Counted from the stretch's first letter, positions 1 to 6,809 are shown. The stretch is 7,440 nucleotides of DNA from Clostridia bacterium (GCA_007128555.1 SKXF01000279.1:1-7440), one strand, 5' to 3'. Notes: a model not told the origin generated them from the sequence alone. Program-made: numbers and translations.

Positions 1-285
1 ATTAAACGCAGGACGCTGTCCGGCACAGGTGGCCGGGAAGTAGCCCTGACCGTGAAAGAGTTCGCCATGATACAGATGCTGGCTCGCAATCCTGGCAGGG
101 TCTTCAGCCGGGAGGATCTCCTCGATCGGGTATGGGGATACGACTACTTCGGCAGTTCCAGGACCGTTGATGTTCACGTGCGTAGGCTGCGGAAGAAGAT
201 TGAGGACCTCGACATGGTATCGGACGGATCCGAGATCATCAAGACGCGATGGGGTGCAGGATACTTGCTTGAGACGGTCCGATAG
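1..285 (+). CDS. Response regulator, OmpR/PhoB family, C-terminal part (5' truncated)
   Basis: This is the DNA-binding end of a two-component response regulator; it would bind promoter DNA once its missing receiver domain is phosphorylated by the kinase encoded next. The frame is open from base 1, so the gene starts outside the window and the whole receiver domain is absent here. The 94 visible codons form a winged helix-turn-helix: the entry strand [16 protein letters not shown], the [18 protein letters not shown] helix with its turn, the recognition helix [15 protein letters not shown], and the wing [11 protein letters not shown] near the C-terminus. These motifs are characteristic of the PhoP/YycF/MtrA group of the OmpR/PhoB family. 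The stop codon is followed 9 bases later by the kinase start, so the two genes form an operon. Regulatory targets cannot be told from this sequence. Confidence 0.95.
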   Translation: MKRRTLSGTGGREVALTVKEFAMIQMLARNPGRVFSREDLLDRVWGYDYFGSSRTVDVHVRRLRKKIEDLDMVSDGSEIIKTRWGAGYLLETVR

Positions 286-294
286 GGAGGCACC

Positions 295-1719
295 ATGACC
301 GACCGGAAAGGGTTATCATCCCTGCGTGGGCGACTCACGATCGTCTATTTTATTCTCATCACCACCGCTACCGCAGCCCTCGGTCTCCAGGTCTACCGGT
401 GGACGGCTGCCGACCTCATCTCTGAGCGTCGCATTCGCCTTCTGACCGAGGCTCGCATCACGGCCGACGCGGTCTCCCCCGAACAAGATGAAGCCGTGGG
501 GAAAGTCCTCGAAGGTTTTGCCCGCAGATTTGGAGGGCGGATCCTGTTCACTGACCGGGCAGAAAGGGTACGCGCAGACAGCCTTCAGTTCTCCTCACCT
601 GAGATGTCCCTTGTGAACACCCAGATGGACCTTGACGAGGTACGCTCCGCCCTCGGTGGCGACGCCCAGGCATCGGTATACCAACTGTCCTCGGGCGAGT
701 ACGTCCTGTATGCTGCCGCTCCCGTGGTCCGCGCTGGTGAGATCCAGGGGACTGTCCTGATCTCCAGTTCCCTTGCTCCCGTCATGGAGGCTCTATCTCT
801 TCTGGTACGTCGCCTCGTGCTGACCGGCCTCGGCATCGTGGCAGTCTTTCTGGCTGTGACCTGGTACCTTGCCCTACGGCTGACCTCTCCACTGGAAGAT
901 CTCACCCAGGCAGCCCGGCTACTGGGCTCGGGAAATCTCGATTCCCGTGTCCAGATTCGACTTCGCGATGAAGTAGGGGACCTGGCCCAGACCTTCAATC
1001 AAATGGCTGACCAGGTGCAGGAACACGATCTGGCGCAAAGGCAGTTCATCTCCGATGCTTCCCACGAGCTGCGATCCCCCGTCAGCAGTGCCCTGCTCCT
1101 GGTGGATGCCATCGACGCACAGGCAAAGGATCCACAGCCCCTCCTTGGGCGCCTGAGGGAGCAGCTGGAGCGAATGGGGCGCCTGGTCAACCAACTGCTG
1201 GAGCTGGCCCGCCTGGCTGAATGGGAGACAGCCCCAGGGGAGGGCGGGGAGCCAGAGTACGCGGATGTTTCTCACGTCGTCAACCGGGTCTACCGCCGCA
1301 TGGAACCCGTCGCCGAATCAAAGAAGGTCCAGATCCAGCGAGGCATTGTGGGTAATCCCGTGGCAACCGGAGAAGAGGAGAACCTCGAGCGAATTGTCCA
1401 GAACCTTGTTGAAAACGCCATCAAGTACACCCCTCCGGGGGGGACCGTGAGGATCTCTGCTGTTCATGACTCAGATGACCAGGTCGTACTGCACATTGCC
1501 GATGACGGCGTCGGAATTCCCTCCGACGCGCTGCCTCACATCTTCGACCGCTTCTACCGGGCCGACCCCTCTCGCTCCCGCGAACAGGGAGGATTCGGTC
1601 TGGGGCTGGCCATTGTCAGGCGACGAGTGGAAGCCATGGGGGGTAACGTCGAGGTCGACAGCAAAACGGACCAGGGAACGTGCTTCACCATAAGACTCCG
1701 TTCATTGTCTCACCCGTGA
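295..1719 (+). CDS. Two-component sensor histidine kinase (TM-sensor-TM-HAMP-HisKA-HATPase)
   Basis: Membrane sensor kinase of 474 residues that autophosphorylates on a histidine and passes the phosphate to the response regulator encoded just upstream. Visible architecture: a first membrane segment at about residues 14-34, an extracytoplasmic sensor region of about 135 residues, a second membrane segment at about 173-195, a HAMP linker at about 195-248, then HisKA with the phospho-acceptor His257 in FISDASHELRSP. The ATPase domain has an N box (NLVENAIKYTP, Asn370 and Asn374), a G1 box (DDGVGIP, 403-409), an F box (IFDRFYRAD) and a G2 box (GGFGLGLAI, 432-440). All catalytic motifs are intact, so it should be active. 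The ATG start is backed by a GGGAGG ribosome site overlapping the regulator's stop codon, which suggests translational coupling. The sensor region shows no family I recognise, so the stimulus is unknown. Confidence 0.96.
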   Translation: MTDRKGLSSLRGRLTIVYFILITTATAALGLQVYRWTAADLISERRIRLLTEARITADAVSPEQDEAVGKVLEGFARRFGGRILFTDRAERVRADSLQFSSPEMSLVNTQMDLDEVRSALGGDAQASVYQLSSGEYVLYAAAPVVRAGEIQGTVLISSSLAPVMEALSLLVRRLVLTGLGIVAVFLAVTWYLALRLTSPLEDLTQAARLLGSGNLDSRVQIRLRDEVGDLAQTFNQMADQVQEHDLAQRQFISDASHELRSPVSSALLLVDAIDAQAKDPQPLLGRLREQLERMGRLVNQLLELARLAEWETAPGEGGEPEYADVSHVVNRVYRRMEPVAESKKVQIQRGIVGNPVATGEEENLERIVQNLVENAIKYTPPGGTVRISAVHDSDDQVVLHIADDGVGIPSDALPHIFDRFYRADPSRSREQGGFGLGLAIVRRRVEAMGGNVEVDSKTDQGTCFTIRLRSLSHP

Positions 1720-2005
1720 ACCCGATCACCACCGCACCCGATCGCAGGAGCGGGCCGACCGAATAGTGGGATCGTTCGCACCCATCCCCTTTCGAGCTGG
1801 ATATGCTAACGCCGGTGTAAATCTGCCGTATGGCGCCGGCTGAGACGTTCTGCAGGGGAGAAGACGTTCGGGTGGACGTGCTGACAAGACATCATTGATC
1901 AGGAGTGTGGACGTCCTGAGTAACAATATACACTTGGCCGGCATGAGAGCGGTATCTCGGACCAATCAATCTCTGGGGTTTGTGAATGGGAGGACCGGGA
2001 TGTGC
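1720..2005. other. Gene-free stretch between convergent genes
   Basis: No convincing coding frame on either strand; the longest frame, on the - strand at 1726-1965, has no protein-like pattern. Visible structure is weak. GCCGGTG (1811-1817) can pair with CGCCGGC (1834-1840) across a 16-base loop. TCAGGA (1899-1904) pairs exactly with TCCTGA (1914-1919). The octamers AGACGTTC (1843 and 1862) and GTGGACGT (1872 and 1907) each occur twice. None of the hairpins is followed by a T run, so I do not call a terminator for the kinase gene here. The stretch may simply be a spacer or degraded sequence. Confidence 0.5.
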
Positions 2006-2035
2006 GAAAGGCGCCCGGTGCCCCGGACGCCTTTC
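2006..2035 (-). terminator. Strong hairpin just after the hydrolase stop codon, probable terminator
   Basis: GAAAGGCG (2006-2013) and CGCCTTTC (2028-2035) are exact reverse complements. Inside them CCGG (2015-2018) pairs with CCGG (2023-2026) around a TGCC loop, giving a long GC-rich stem with one internal mismatch. It begins 3 bases beyond the stop of the - strand hydrolase gene, where an intrinsic terminator would sit. The T-rich part is short and lies inside the stem (CCTTTC), with no long U tract on either side, so termination could be weak or factor-assisted. It could also act on transcripts coming from the convergent kinase gene. Confidence 0.55.
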
Positions 2036-2038
2036 CGT

Positions 2039-2854
2039 TCATCGGGTGAACCGATGGTTCGCAATATCGAGGATCACTGGGCGCGACCAGACGAAGGCAT
2101 TGCTGGTCTTGGCGGGAGCGAAGAAATACAGGGCACCCAAACTGGGATCCGATCCGCTCATCGCCTCACGAACTGCCCGAAAAGACTCCGCGTTAGCGGG
2201 CCGATAGATCATACCGTTGTCCACCGGGCTGAACTGCCTCGGCTGATATACGACGCCTCTGATGGTATTCGGGAAACTGTCGCTGCGAATGCGGTTCAGC
2301 ACCACGGCCGCCACGGCAACCTTACCGGCATAGGGCTCTCCGCCCGCTTCAGACTGAACCAACCTGGCAAGCAGATCGATGTCTCCGTCAGAGAAGGACA
2401 CCGAAGCAGACGCTGTCACAGCAGCTCCCTGGGTCCCGGCCTCCGGCGACGTTGTCATCGGCACCACCAGCCGCTGACCGGGGCGAATCAGGCTGGACGC
2501 TGCGCTCGCACTCTTAATCGCACCAACATCTGCGCGGTACCACTGGGCAATCTCACTCACTGTTTCTCCCCGGCTGACCACGTGAACCCTGCTGTCAGCA
2601 GGAATCCTAAGAGCCTGGTCCGGGTAGATCATGGTACCAGGCAGGCGATTCAACTGCTGAATCGATGTTACCGTTGTGCGATGCCTCATCGACAGAAGCC
2701 ACAGACTCTCGCCCGACCTGACCATGTGATCAATAACGGACGCGTGGGCAAGCCCCGACGAGACAAGCATCATAACCATCGCCACCAACAGAGCGGCAGA
2801 TTTCTGACCTACCTTCATCCTCACCAGAGCTTCCGTGACCTTCTTGAAAACCAT
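2039..2854 (-). CDS. Secreted cell wall hydrolase, two LysM repeats plus SleB/CwlJ-type domain
   Basis: Exported peptidoglycan-cleaving enzyme of 271 residues. A basic N-terminus and a hydrophobic stretch (about residues 20-35) form a signal peptide, with likely cleavage after LAHA (residue 38). Two LysM repeats follow, at about 43-84 (HMVRSGESLWLL to LRIP) and about 90-132 (HVVSRGETVSEIA to LVVP); these bind glycan. A short Ala/Ser/Thr-rich linker leads to a Hydrolase_2 (SleB/CwlJ) domain at about 158-271, starting LLARLVQSEAGGEPYAGKVA. Glu169 in SEAGGE is the expected catalytic residue, and the C-terminus ends NHRFTR as is typical of the family. In spore formers this family degrades spore cortex; elsewhere it remodels vegetative wall, so the role here is open. 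The ATG at 2854 is preceded by AGGAGG at good spacing; the alternative Met13 has no such support. It appears monocistronic. Confidence 0.93.
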   Translation of the reverse strand: MVFKKVTEALVRMKVGQKSAALLVAMVMMLVSSGLAHASVIDHMVRSGESLWLLSMRHRTTVTSIQQLNRLPGTMIYPDQALRIPADSRVHVVSRGETVSEIAQWYRADVGAIKSASAASSLIRPGQRLVVPMTTSPEAGTQGAAVTASASVSFSDGDIDLLARLVQSEAGGEPYAGKVAVAAVVLNRIRSDSFPNTIRGVVYQPRQFSPVDNGMIYRPANAESFRAVREAMSGSDPSLGALYFFAPAKTSNAFVWSRPVILDIANHRFTR

Positions 2855-2862
2855 ACGGTATA

Positions 2863-2868
2863 CCTCCT
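2863..2868 (-). promoter_or_regulatory. Ribosome binding site of the LysM hydrolase
   Basis: On the - strand this reads AGGAGG, a perfect Shine-Dalgarno core 8 bases ahead of the ATG ending at 2854. It fixes the start at the first Met rather than Met13, and so places the full signal peptide in the protein. Confidence 0.85.
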
Positions 2869-2869
2869 A

Positions 2870-2909
2870 TAGACTGTCTAATCCAATGCACCTTCGTTAG
2901 TAAGACAGT
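2870..2909. repeat. Inverted repeats over the hydrolase promoter and leader, candidate operator
   Basis: ACTGTCT (2873-2879) and AGACAGT (2903-2909) are exact reverse complements 23 bases apart. The near copy is itself part of a full palindrome, TAGACTGTCTA (2870-2880). The second copy overlaps the -10 hexamer, while the palindrome lies between the predicted transcription start and the ribosome site. A dimeric regulator bound here would block transcription; alternatively the arms could pair in the mRNA leader. The regulator is unknown. Confidence 0.4.
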
Positions 2910-2936
2910 ATATAGAGAAGCAGAGGATATAAACAG
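2907..2936 (-). promoter_or_regulatory. Probable promoter of the LysM hydrolase
   Basis: In the AT-rich leader the - strand carries TATACT (2907-2912), five of six matches to the sigma-70/sigma-A -10 box. The -35 position at about 2930-2936 (CTGTTTA) is only a weak match. Transcription would start near 2900, leaving an untranslated leader of about 45 bases that holds the ribosome site. The -10 is convincing and the -35 is not, so an activator or an alternative sigma factor is possible. Confidence 0.45.
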
Positions 2937-3004
2937 GCTAATCTCCTAAATAATCCTTCCATAAGCACCAAATTTGAACTAATGCAAGTTAAGATGGCCT
3001 CAAA

Positions 3005-3492
3005 CTACCCATCGCGAATCAGGGGCATCGTCGAGCAGTGGATACTGTCACCGTGCTTGTGGCCCTCGTCGTAAGGCACCTGGATGCATTCAAAAACCCC
3101 ATCCGATCGAGTTTGTCGCCCGTCCAACGAGCGGAGTCAGGCATGAGAAGCTTGACTGATGCAAGAGCCATGCCATTCAGAGCGTTGTTCCTGGGATCAA
3201 CACCAATCGATTCAAGGTCAAGATCCCGGAGCACAGCGAGAAACCATAGCGGTAGCCTGATGCCATTGACCAGGGCCTTCTGGTAATCGACCATGACGAT
3301 CGCACCATCGATATGCAGGCTGTGACCCATGAGGGGAACCCAATCAGAATCAACCCCACCTCCTGGTGTTCCAGGGCATTTCTGAGCCGGTCAACGCCAG
3401 CGGGATTTTGCTCGGAAGCCTGTGCCTACAGCGGCATGATGTTCGTCGAGGAAGCAGAAGCTTCCGCCCTCCATCAAACAACACCGCTCCAT
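3005..3492 (-). pseudogene. Decayed arginine deiminase / dimethylargininase-like gene, 5' truncated, three frameshifts
   Basis: Four pieces in shifted frames join into one protein of the guanidino-modifying superfamily, whose members hydrolyse or transfer guanidino groups of arginine-like substrates. Piece 1 (3492 to about 3409) reads MEGGSFCFLDEHHAAVGTG. Piece 2 (about 3408-3342) reads NPAGVDRLRNALEHQEVG. Piece 3 (about 3338-3100) holds GHSLHIDGAIVMVD, ALNGMALA and KLLMPD. Piece 4 (about 3099-3005) reads VPYDE, then GDSIHCSTMPLIRDG and a TAG stop. Glu of MEGG, His and Asp of HID (3307-3315) and Cys of IHC (codon 3035-3037) match the order of active-site residues in arginine deiminase. Shifts fall at AAAA (3406-3409), GGG (3339-3341) and the GGGG/TTTTT junction (3092-3100). 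The N-terminal part (roughly 60-100 residues plus the start) is absent. Usual EGGD is EGGS here, and the usual GGG before the Cys is altered, which fits decay. Recognition is from memory of the family, not a search. The longest unbroken part is a 103-codon frame at 3019-3330. Confidence 0.72.
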
Positions 3493-4929
3493 CTAGTCAA
3501 TGTTCGTCTGTACCTTCACCTGTCTCTTCGGCGCAGATGGATGGACGTCCCTCTGCACAATTCGTTGCTGCCAGGTTCCTCGAGTGAACCAAAAGACCAC
3601 CATGGATGCGCCGATCACGTTGCCCAGCAGCACACCCCACCACAATCCCGCGGGACCCAACGTTGTATGATGGGACAGGGTATACGCCAGGGGAACTCGC
3701 AGTACCAGAAGCGATATTGCGGAGAACGTCATGGCAGTGATGGTCTTGCCCGCACCTCTGAAAGCACCGTTGATGACGGACATCACCCCCATGAAACCGA
3801 ACGAGAAGGAGATAACTCTGATATAGTCTGCACTGTGGCCGAGGGCCACCACATCCTGATCGGTGAGAAAGGTGTTAGCTACGACTTCGGCTCCATAAAA
3901 CGCGATCAGCCCCATGAGCGATAGGACTCCAAACATGAGTCCCGCACTCAACCGGGCCGTCCTACCCGCCCGTTCTACCCTGCCGGCGCCAAGATTATGA
4001 CCTACCATTGCCGTTGTCGCCTCGGCAAACCCCATGCTGGGCTGAAACACCACTGATGCGATCCGGTTTCCAATGCCGTAGGCCGCCAGTACCGGGGTAC
4101 CGAAGGCAGCAACGATCGCCGTCATCGCAGTCATCCCCAAAGCCTGCATGGATTGCTCAGCGGCTGCCGGCAGACCAATGGTCACGATCCTTCGTATGAT
4201 GCGGATATCAGGATAAAGATCACGAGTCCGGACCCGAATACCCAGATGACCCCGGAACAGAAGTCCAACTCCAACCACCGCGGCCAGCCCCCTGGATATG
4301 ACGGTTGCCACCGCTGCTCCCTGGACACCCATCTCGGGGAAGAAACTCCAACCAAAAATGAGGAATGGATCCAACACGATGTTCAAAAGGGTTGAAACAA
4401 TCATCAGCTTCATCGGGTTGATGGTATCGCCCGCCCCCCTCACAAGGGCCTGAAATATGAAGAAACCGAAAACAAAGGGAATCCCAAGGAACCACGTCCT
4501 CAGATAGGCCAATGCATCCGGGAACACATCCGGCTCGGGCCCAAGAAGGGACAGGACCGGCGCCGCCAGCAAGAATCCCAGGAAGGAGAGAAGCACGGCG
4601 ACCACACCGACGAAGGCAATGGTTTGCCCTGCAATGTAGTTGGCATCCTCGTCCTTTCCAGCGCCGACGTTCTGTGCCACGAGAACGGTGCCGGCTACGG
4701 TGAAACCTCCCCCAATGGATATGAACAGAAATACGATGGGGAAACTGAGGGATACTGCAGCGACGGCCCCGGCTCCCAGCCTTCCCACCCAGTAGGTGTC
4801 CGCCAGGTTATATATCGTCTGAAGCAAGTTGCTCAGGACCACCGGCCAGGCCAGGGTCAGGAGAACGGGTAGGATCGGACCTTCCGTAAGATTCAGACGT
4901 TTGTACAGGGTAGGGCCGCCCAGGGACAT
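3493..4929 (-). CDS. MATE-family multidrug/Na+ (or H+) antiporter
   Basis: Integral membrane efflux protein of 478 residues, the usual MATE length, expected to have 12 membrane helices in two similar halves. It would export cationic drugs or toxic metabolites in exchange for sodium ions or protons. The N-terminal half opens LTEGPILPVLLTLAWPVVLS and NLLQTIYNLADTYWVGRLG, a signature of the DinF/NorM-like branch also common in haloarchaea; Asp44 sits where the functional first-helix Asp lies in the archaeal PfMATE structure. The second half repeats the pattern, with GLPAAAEQSMQALGM and NGAFRGAGKT. The ATG is preceded by GGAGG (4939-4943) 9 bases upstream. The gene follows the MarR gene by 42 bases with no terminator between them, so the two are probably co-transcribed and MarR-controlled. 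The C-terminal tail after FTRGTWQQRIV runs about 20 residues past where many members end. Confidence 0.95.
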   Translation of the reverse strand: MSLGGPTLYKRLNLTEGPILPVLLTLAWPVVLSNLLQTIYNLADTYWVGRLGAGAVAAVSLSFPIVFLFISIGGGFTVAGTVLVAQNVGAGKDEDANYIAGQTIAFVGVVAVLLSFLGFLLAAPVLSLLGPEPDVFPDALAYLRTWFLGIPFVFGFFIFQALVRGAGDTINPMKLMIVSTLLNIVLDPFLIFGWSFFPEMGVQGAAVATVISRGLAAVVGVGLLFRGHLGIRVRTRDLYPDIRIIRRIVTIGLPAAAEQSMQALGMTAMTAIVAAFGTPVLAAYGIGNRIASVVFQPSMGFAEATTAMVGHNLGAGRVERAGRTARLSAGLMFGVLSLMGLIAFYGAEVVANTFLTDQDVVALGHSADYIRVISFSFGFMGVMSVINGAFRGAGKTITAMTFSAISLLVLRVPLAYTLSHHTTLGPAGLWWGVLLGNVIGASMVVFWFTRGTWQQRIVQRDVHPSAPKRQVKVQTNID

Positions 4930-4971
4930 TGCGATCGACCTCCGTTCTCAGGCAGAGACCAACGCTCTGGC

Positions 4972-5400
4972 CTAATATTTGAGGGCTGCCCTCAGTTTGG
5001 AGAAGATACGGACTAAGTCCGCCAGATCCTCCATCGTGAGATGATCGAGAATCTGCTTGAACTCCTCAAATCGCTCCGATTCGATTTCCTCCACCACGAC
5101 CCGGCCAGGCTCTGTCACCTGAAGTAAGGTAACTCTGCGATCCGAAGGATTCGTTCCACGGGTGATAAGTCCCTTGTCGTGAAGAGAATGCACAATATTG
5201 GACACTGTGGCCTGGTTGAGATTGAATTGCTCAGCCACCTGCGAGACATTCCGCGAATCTTCAAAAGCAATGTGGCGCAGGAGAAAGAACTCCGGACCCG
5301 ACACATCACGGTCCCGGAAGCCCTTGCGAGCATTGGTGAACTGCTTACCGATCGTAGAAATGAGCCGATCAAGATCCCGGATCAATGATTCCTTCTTCAT
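4972..5400 (-). CDS. MarR-family transcriptional regulator
   Basis: Dimeric winged-helix DNA-binding protein of 142 residues, a typical MarR length. It is predicted to repress its own operon and release DNA when it binds a small ligand. After N-terminal dimerisation helices the core holds GPEFFLLRHIAFEDSRNVSQ, the recognition helix NLNQATVSNIVHSLHDKGLI, and the wing RGTNPSDRRVTLLQVTEPGR with the family's Asp-Arg pair at 87-88; a C-terminal helix (about 101-140) completes the dimer interface. It precedes the MATE gene directly, an arrangement known for MepR-MepA of Staphylococcus aureus, so control of the pump is the obvious inference. The ATG at 5400 has a GGGGGAGG ribosome site 3 bases upstream. 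The effector is unknown. Confidence 0.93.
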   Translation of the reverse strand: MKKESLIRDLDRLISTIGKQFTNARKGFRDRDVSGPEFFLLRHIAFEDSRNVSQVAEQFNLNQATVSNIVHSLHDKGLITRGTNPSDRRVTLLQVTEPGRVVVEEIESERFEEFKQILDHLTMEDLADLVRIFSKLRAALKY

Positions 5401-5427
5401 GGGCCTCCCCCTTACTCATTGCTTATA

Positions 5428-5456
5428 AATATTTCTTACACATATGGATTTGTCAA
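5428..5456 (-). promoter_or_regulatory. Promoter of the MarR-MATE operon, with possible MarR operator
   Basis: On the - strand a perfect -35 box TTGACA (5451-5456) is followed after 17 bases by AATATT (5428-5433), four of six matches to TATAAT. The -35 starts only 6 bases past the stop codon of the NSS gene, so the MarR-MATE pair has its own promoter while read-through from NSS also stays possible. The -10 lies inside the exact palindrome AAATATTT (5427-5434), in an AT-rich stretch that contrasts with the surrounding DNA. That is a plausible MarR autorepression site, since MarR proteins commonly bind AT-rich palindromes over the -10. Confidence 0.62.
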
Positions 5457-5462
5457 GCTCAT

Positions 5463-6809
5463 TCAGGTAAGGAGACCGGCGATCAGGATGTAGATGAGGG
5501 CAAGGGGAGCAATGTACCTCATGATGAAGGACCAGAGGGGGAGGGCGCCTGATCTGCGAACACCGAGGAATACCTCCGTTCCCGCTGCGCGAGTTCCCCA
5601 GATCCACGCAACGAAGACGGTGGTAAGCAGACCGGAAAGGGGAAGCAACAGGTTGGAGGTGATCATATCTGTGAAGCCCATGATATCCCAGCCCAGGATC
5701 CGAACATGGCGCAGCAGACCCTCGGACAGTGCAGAGGGAAGGCCAGCAATGAAGCACGTGACGCCCACCGTCACCACGGCCCGGGGCCGCGACCATCCCA
5801 TCTCCTCTATGAGCAACGCATTCAGAACCTCCAGGAAAGAGATCACCGACGTCATCGCAGCGAAGGACAACGACAGGAAAAACACCGCGGACCAGAACAC
5901 AGCACCGGGCAGGGTGTTGAACACTGCGGGGAGGGCAATGAAAACCAGCCCAAAACCGGCCTCGGCCTCTATGTCAAAGGCAAATAGGGCTGAAATCACA
6001 ACGAGACCTGCCAGGACGGCAATACCCACATCAGCCAGGCTTATGATCAGTGAGTTGACCGGTATATCATCTCTTCGACTCAGGTAACTCCCGTAGGTCA
6101 GGACGGCTCCCATGCCAAGACTGAAGCTGAAGAAGACCTGCCCAAGGGCCTCAAGGGCCACGTCAAAGGACATGAGCGAGAAGTTGGGCGTTAGAAACCA
6201 CACGGCCCCCTCCAACCCGCCCTCGAGAAGAAGCACCCTGCCCAGCAAAATAAGGAGCAACACGACGATGCCCGGGGTGAGAACTCGACCCCATCGTTCA
6301 ATACCTGCCGATACACCGTAAAATACGATGACTGAGGCGATAATGAGAAAGGCGGCCTGGCCGTATATGGGTAGAAGTGTGTCCGCCGTCAGATGAGCGA
6401 ATAGGTCCGTCAACCCGTCGCTGCTCAACCCAGAAAGACCTCCTGCGGCGCTCAACAGGGTGAAGATCAATGTCCAACCTGCTATGACAGAGTAATAGGA
6501 CGCGATCATAAGAACAGCAAGGGGAGCCACCAGACCCGCACTCCACCAGCCCGTCCCGGGGCTGAGGTCACGAAAGGCGCCGACGACTCCCTTTTGGCTT
6601 CGCCGTCCCATGGCCAGCTCGGACATCATCAACGGGATACCCACACCGAGGACAATGACCAGGTACAGTAGAAGAAAAGCCCCCCCTCCGCTCCGGGCCA
6701 CGATGGTGGGGAACCGCCAGACATTGCCAAGCCCGACAGCAGATCCAACCGTGGCAAGGATAAATCCTGTGCGCGATGCCCATTGCTCTCGATCCTGAGA
6801 ATCATTCAA
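5463..6809 (-). CDS. Neurotransmitter:sodium symporter (NSS/SNF) family transporter
   Basis: Sodium-driven importer of 448 residues, expected to bring amino acids or related amines into the cell by the LeuT alternating-access mechanism. Helix 1 carries GSAVGLGNVWRFP (22-34) with the broken-helix sodium and substrate site; helix 2 holds GIPLMMSELAMGRR (57-70), with the Glu equivalent to LeuT Glu62; helix 3 has ASYYSVIAGW (103-112) with the substrate-gating Tyr. Helix 6 reads GQVFFSFSLGMGAVLTYGSY (223-242), and helix 8 holds AAMTSVISFLEV with the Thr-Ser pair of the second sodium site. Length and the short C-terminus suggest an 11-helix form like MhsT and Tyt1. The start must be TTG: helix 1 begins at residue 10, the nearby ATG (6803-6805) is out of frame, and the next in-frame Met is residue 61. 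Substrate cannot be read from sequence. Confidence 0.93.
   Translation of the reverse strand: MNDSQDREQWASRTGFILATVGSAVGLGNVWRFPTIVARSGGGAFLLLYLVIVLGVGIPLMMSELAMGRRSQKGVVGAFRDLSPGTGWWSAGLVAPLAVLMIASYYSVIAGWTLIFTLLSAAGGLSGLSSDGLTDLFAHLTADTLLPIYGQAAFLIIASVIVFYGVSAGIERWGRVLTPGIVVLLLILLGRVLLLEGGLEGAVWFLTPNFSLMSFDVALEALGQVFFSFSLGMGAVLTYGSYLSRRDDIPVNSLIISLADVGIAVLAGLVVISALFAFDIEAEAGFGLVFIALPAVFNTLPGAVFWSAVFFLSLSFAAMTSVISFLEVLNALLIEEMGWSRPRAVVTVGVTCFIAGLPSALSEGLLRHVRILGWDIMGFTDMITSNLLLPLSGLLTTVFVAWIWGTRAAGTEVFLGVRRSGALPLWSFIMRYIAPLALIYILIAGLLT

Noticed and set aside
585..998. 137-codon - strand frame inside the kinase gene
   Set aside because: It overlaps the sensor and HAMP region of an intact kinase and has Arg/Ser-rich shadow composition.
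1726..1965. 79-codon - strand frame between kinase and hydrolase
   Set aside because: No protein-like pattern and no ribosome site; treated as non-coding.
1895..2872. 325-codon + strand frame opposite the LysM hydrolase
   Set aside because: It lies antisense to a clear hydrolase with signal peptide, LysM repeats and catalytic Glu, has low-complexity Arg/His-rich content and no family motif, and has no ribosome site. It is a shadow of the real gene.
2941..3004. Terminator after the enzyme remnant
   Set aside because: The AT-rich stretch has only a 4-base AACT/AGTT pairing and no T-tailed GC-rich hairpin.
3100..3400. HpcH/HpaI aldolase remnant
   Set aside because: RLRNALEHQEVG and DWVPLMGHS first suggested an aldolase, but the joined frames give MEGG, HIDG and a terminal IHCSTMPLIRD, which fit the arginine deiminase superfamily much better.
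5422..5427. TATAAG as -10 of the MarR promoter
   Set aside because: Spacing to the TTGACA box would be 23 bases, too long; AATATT at 17 bases fits better.
5494..6087. 197-codon + strand frame opposite the NSS transporter
   Set aside because: The Arg/Pro/Ser/Thr-rich product has no motif and is fully antisense to conserved NSS helices.
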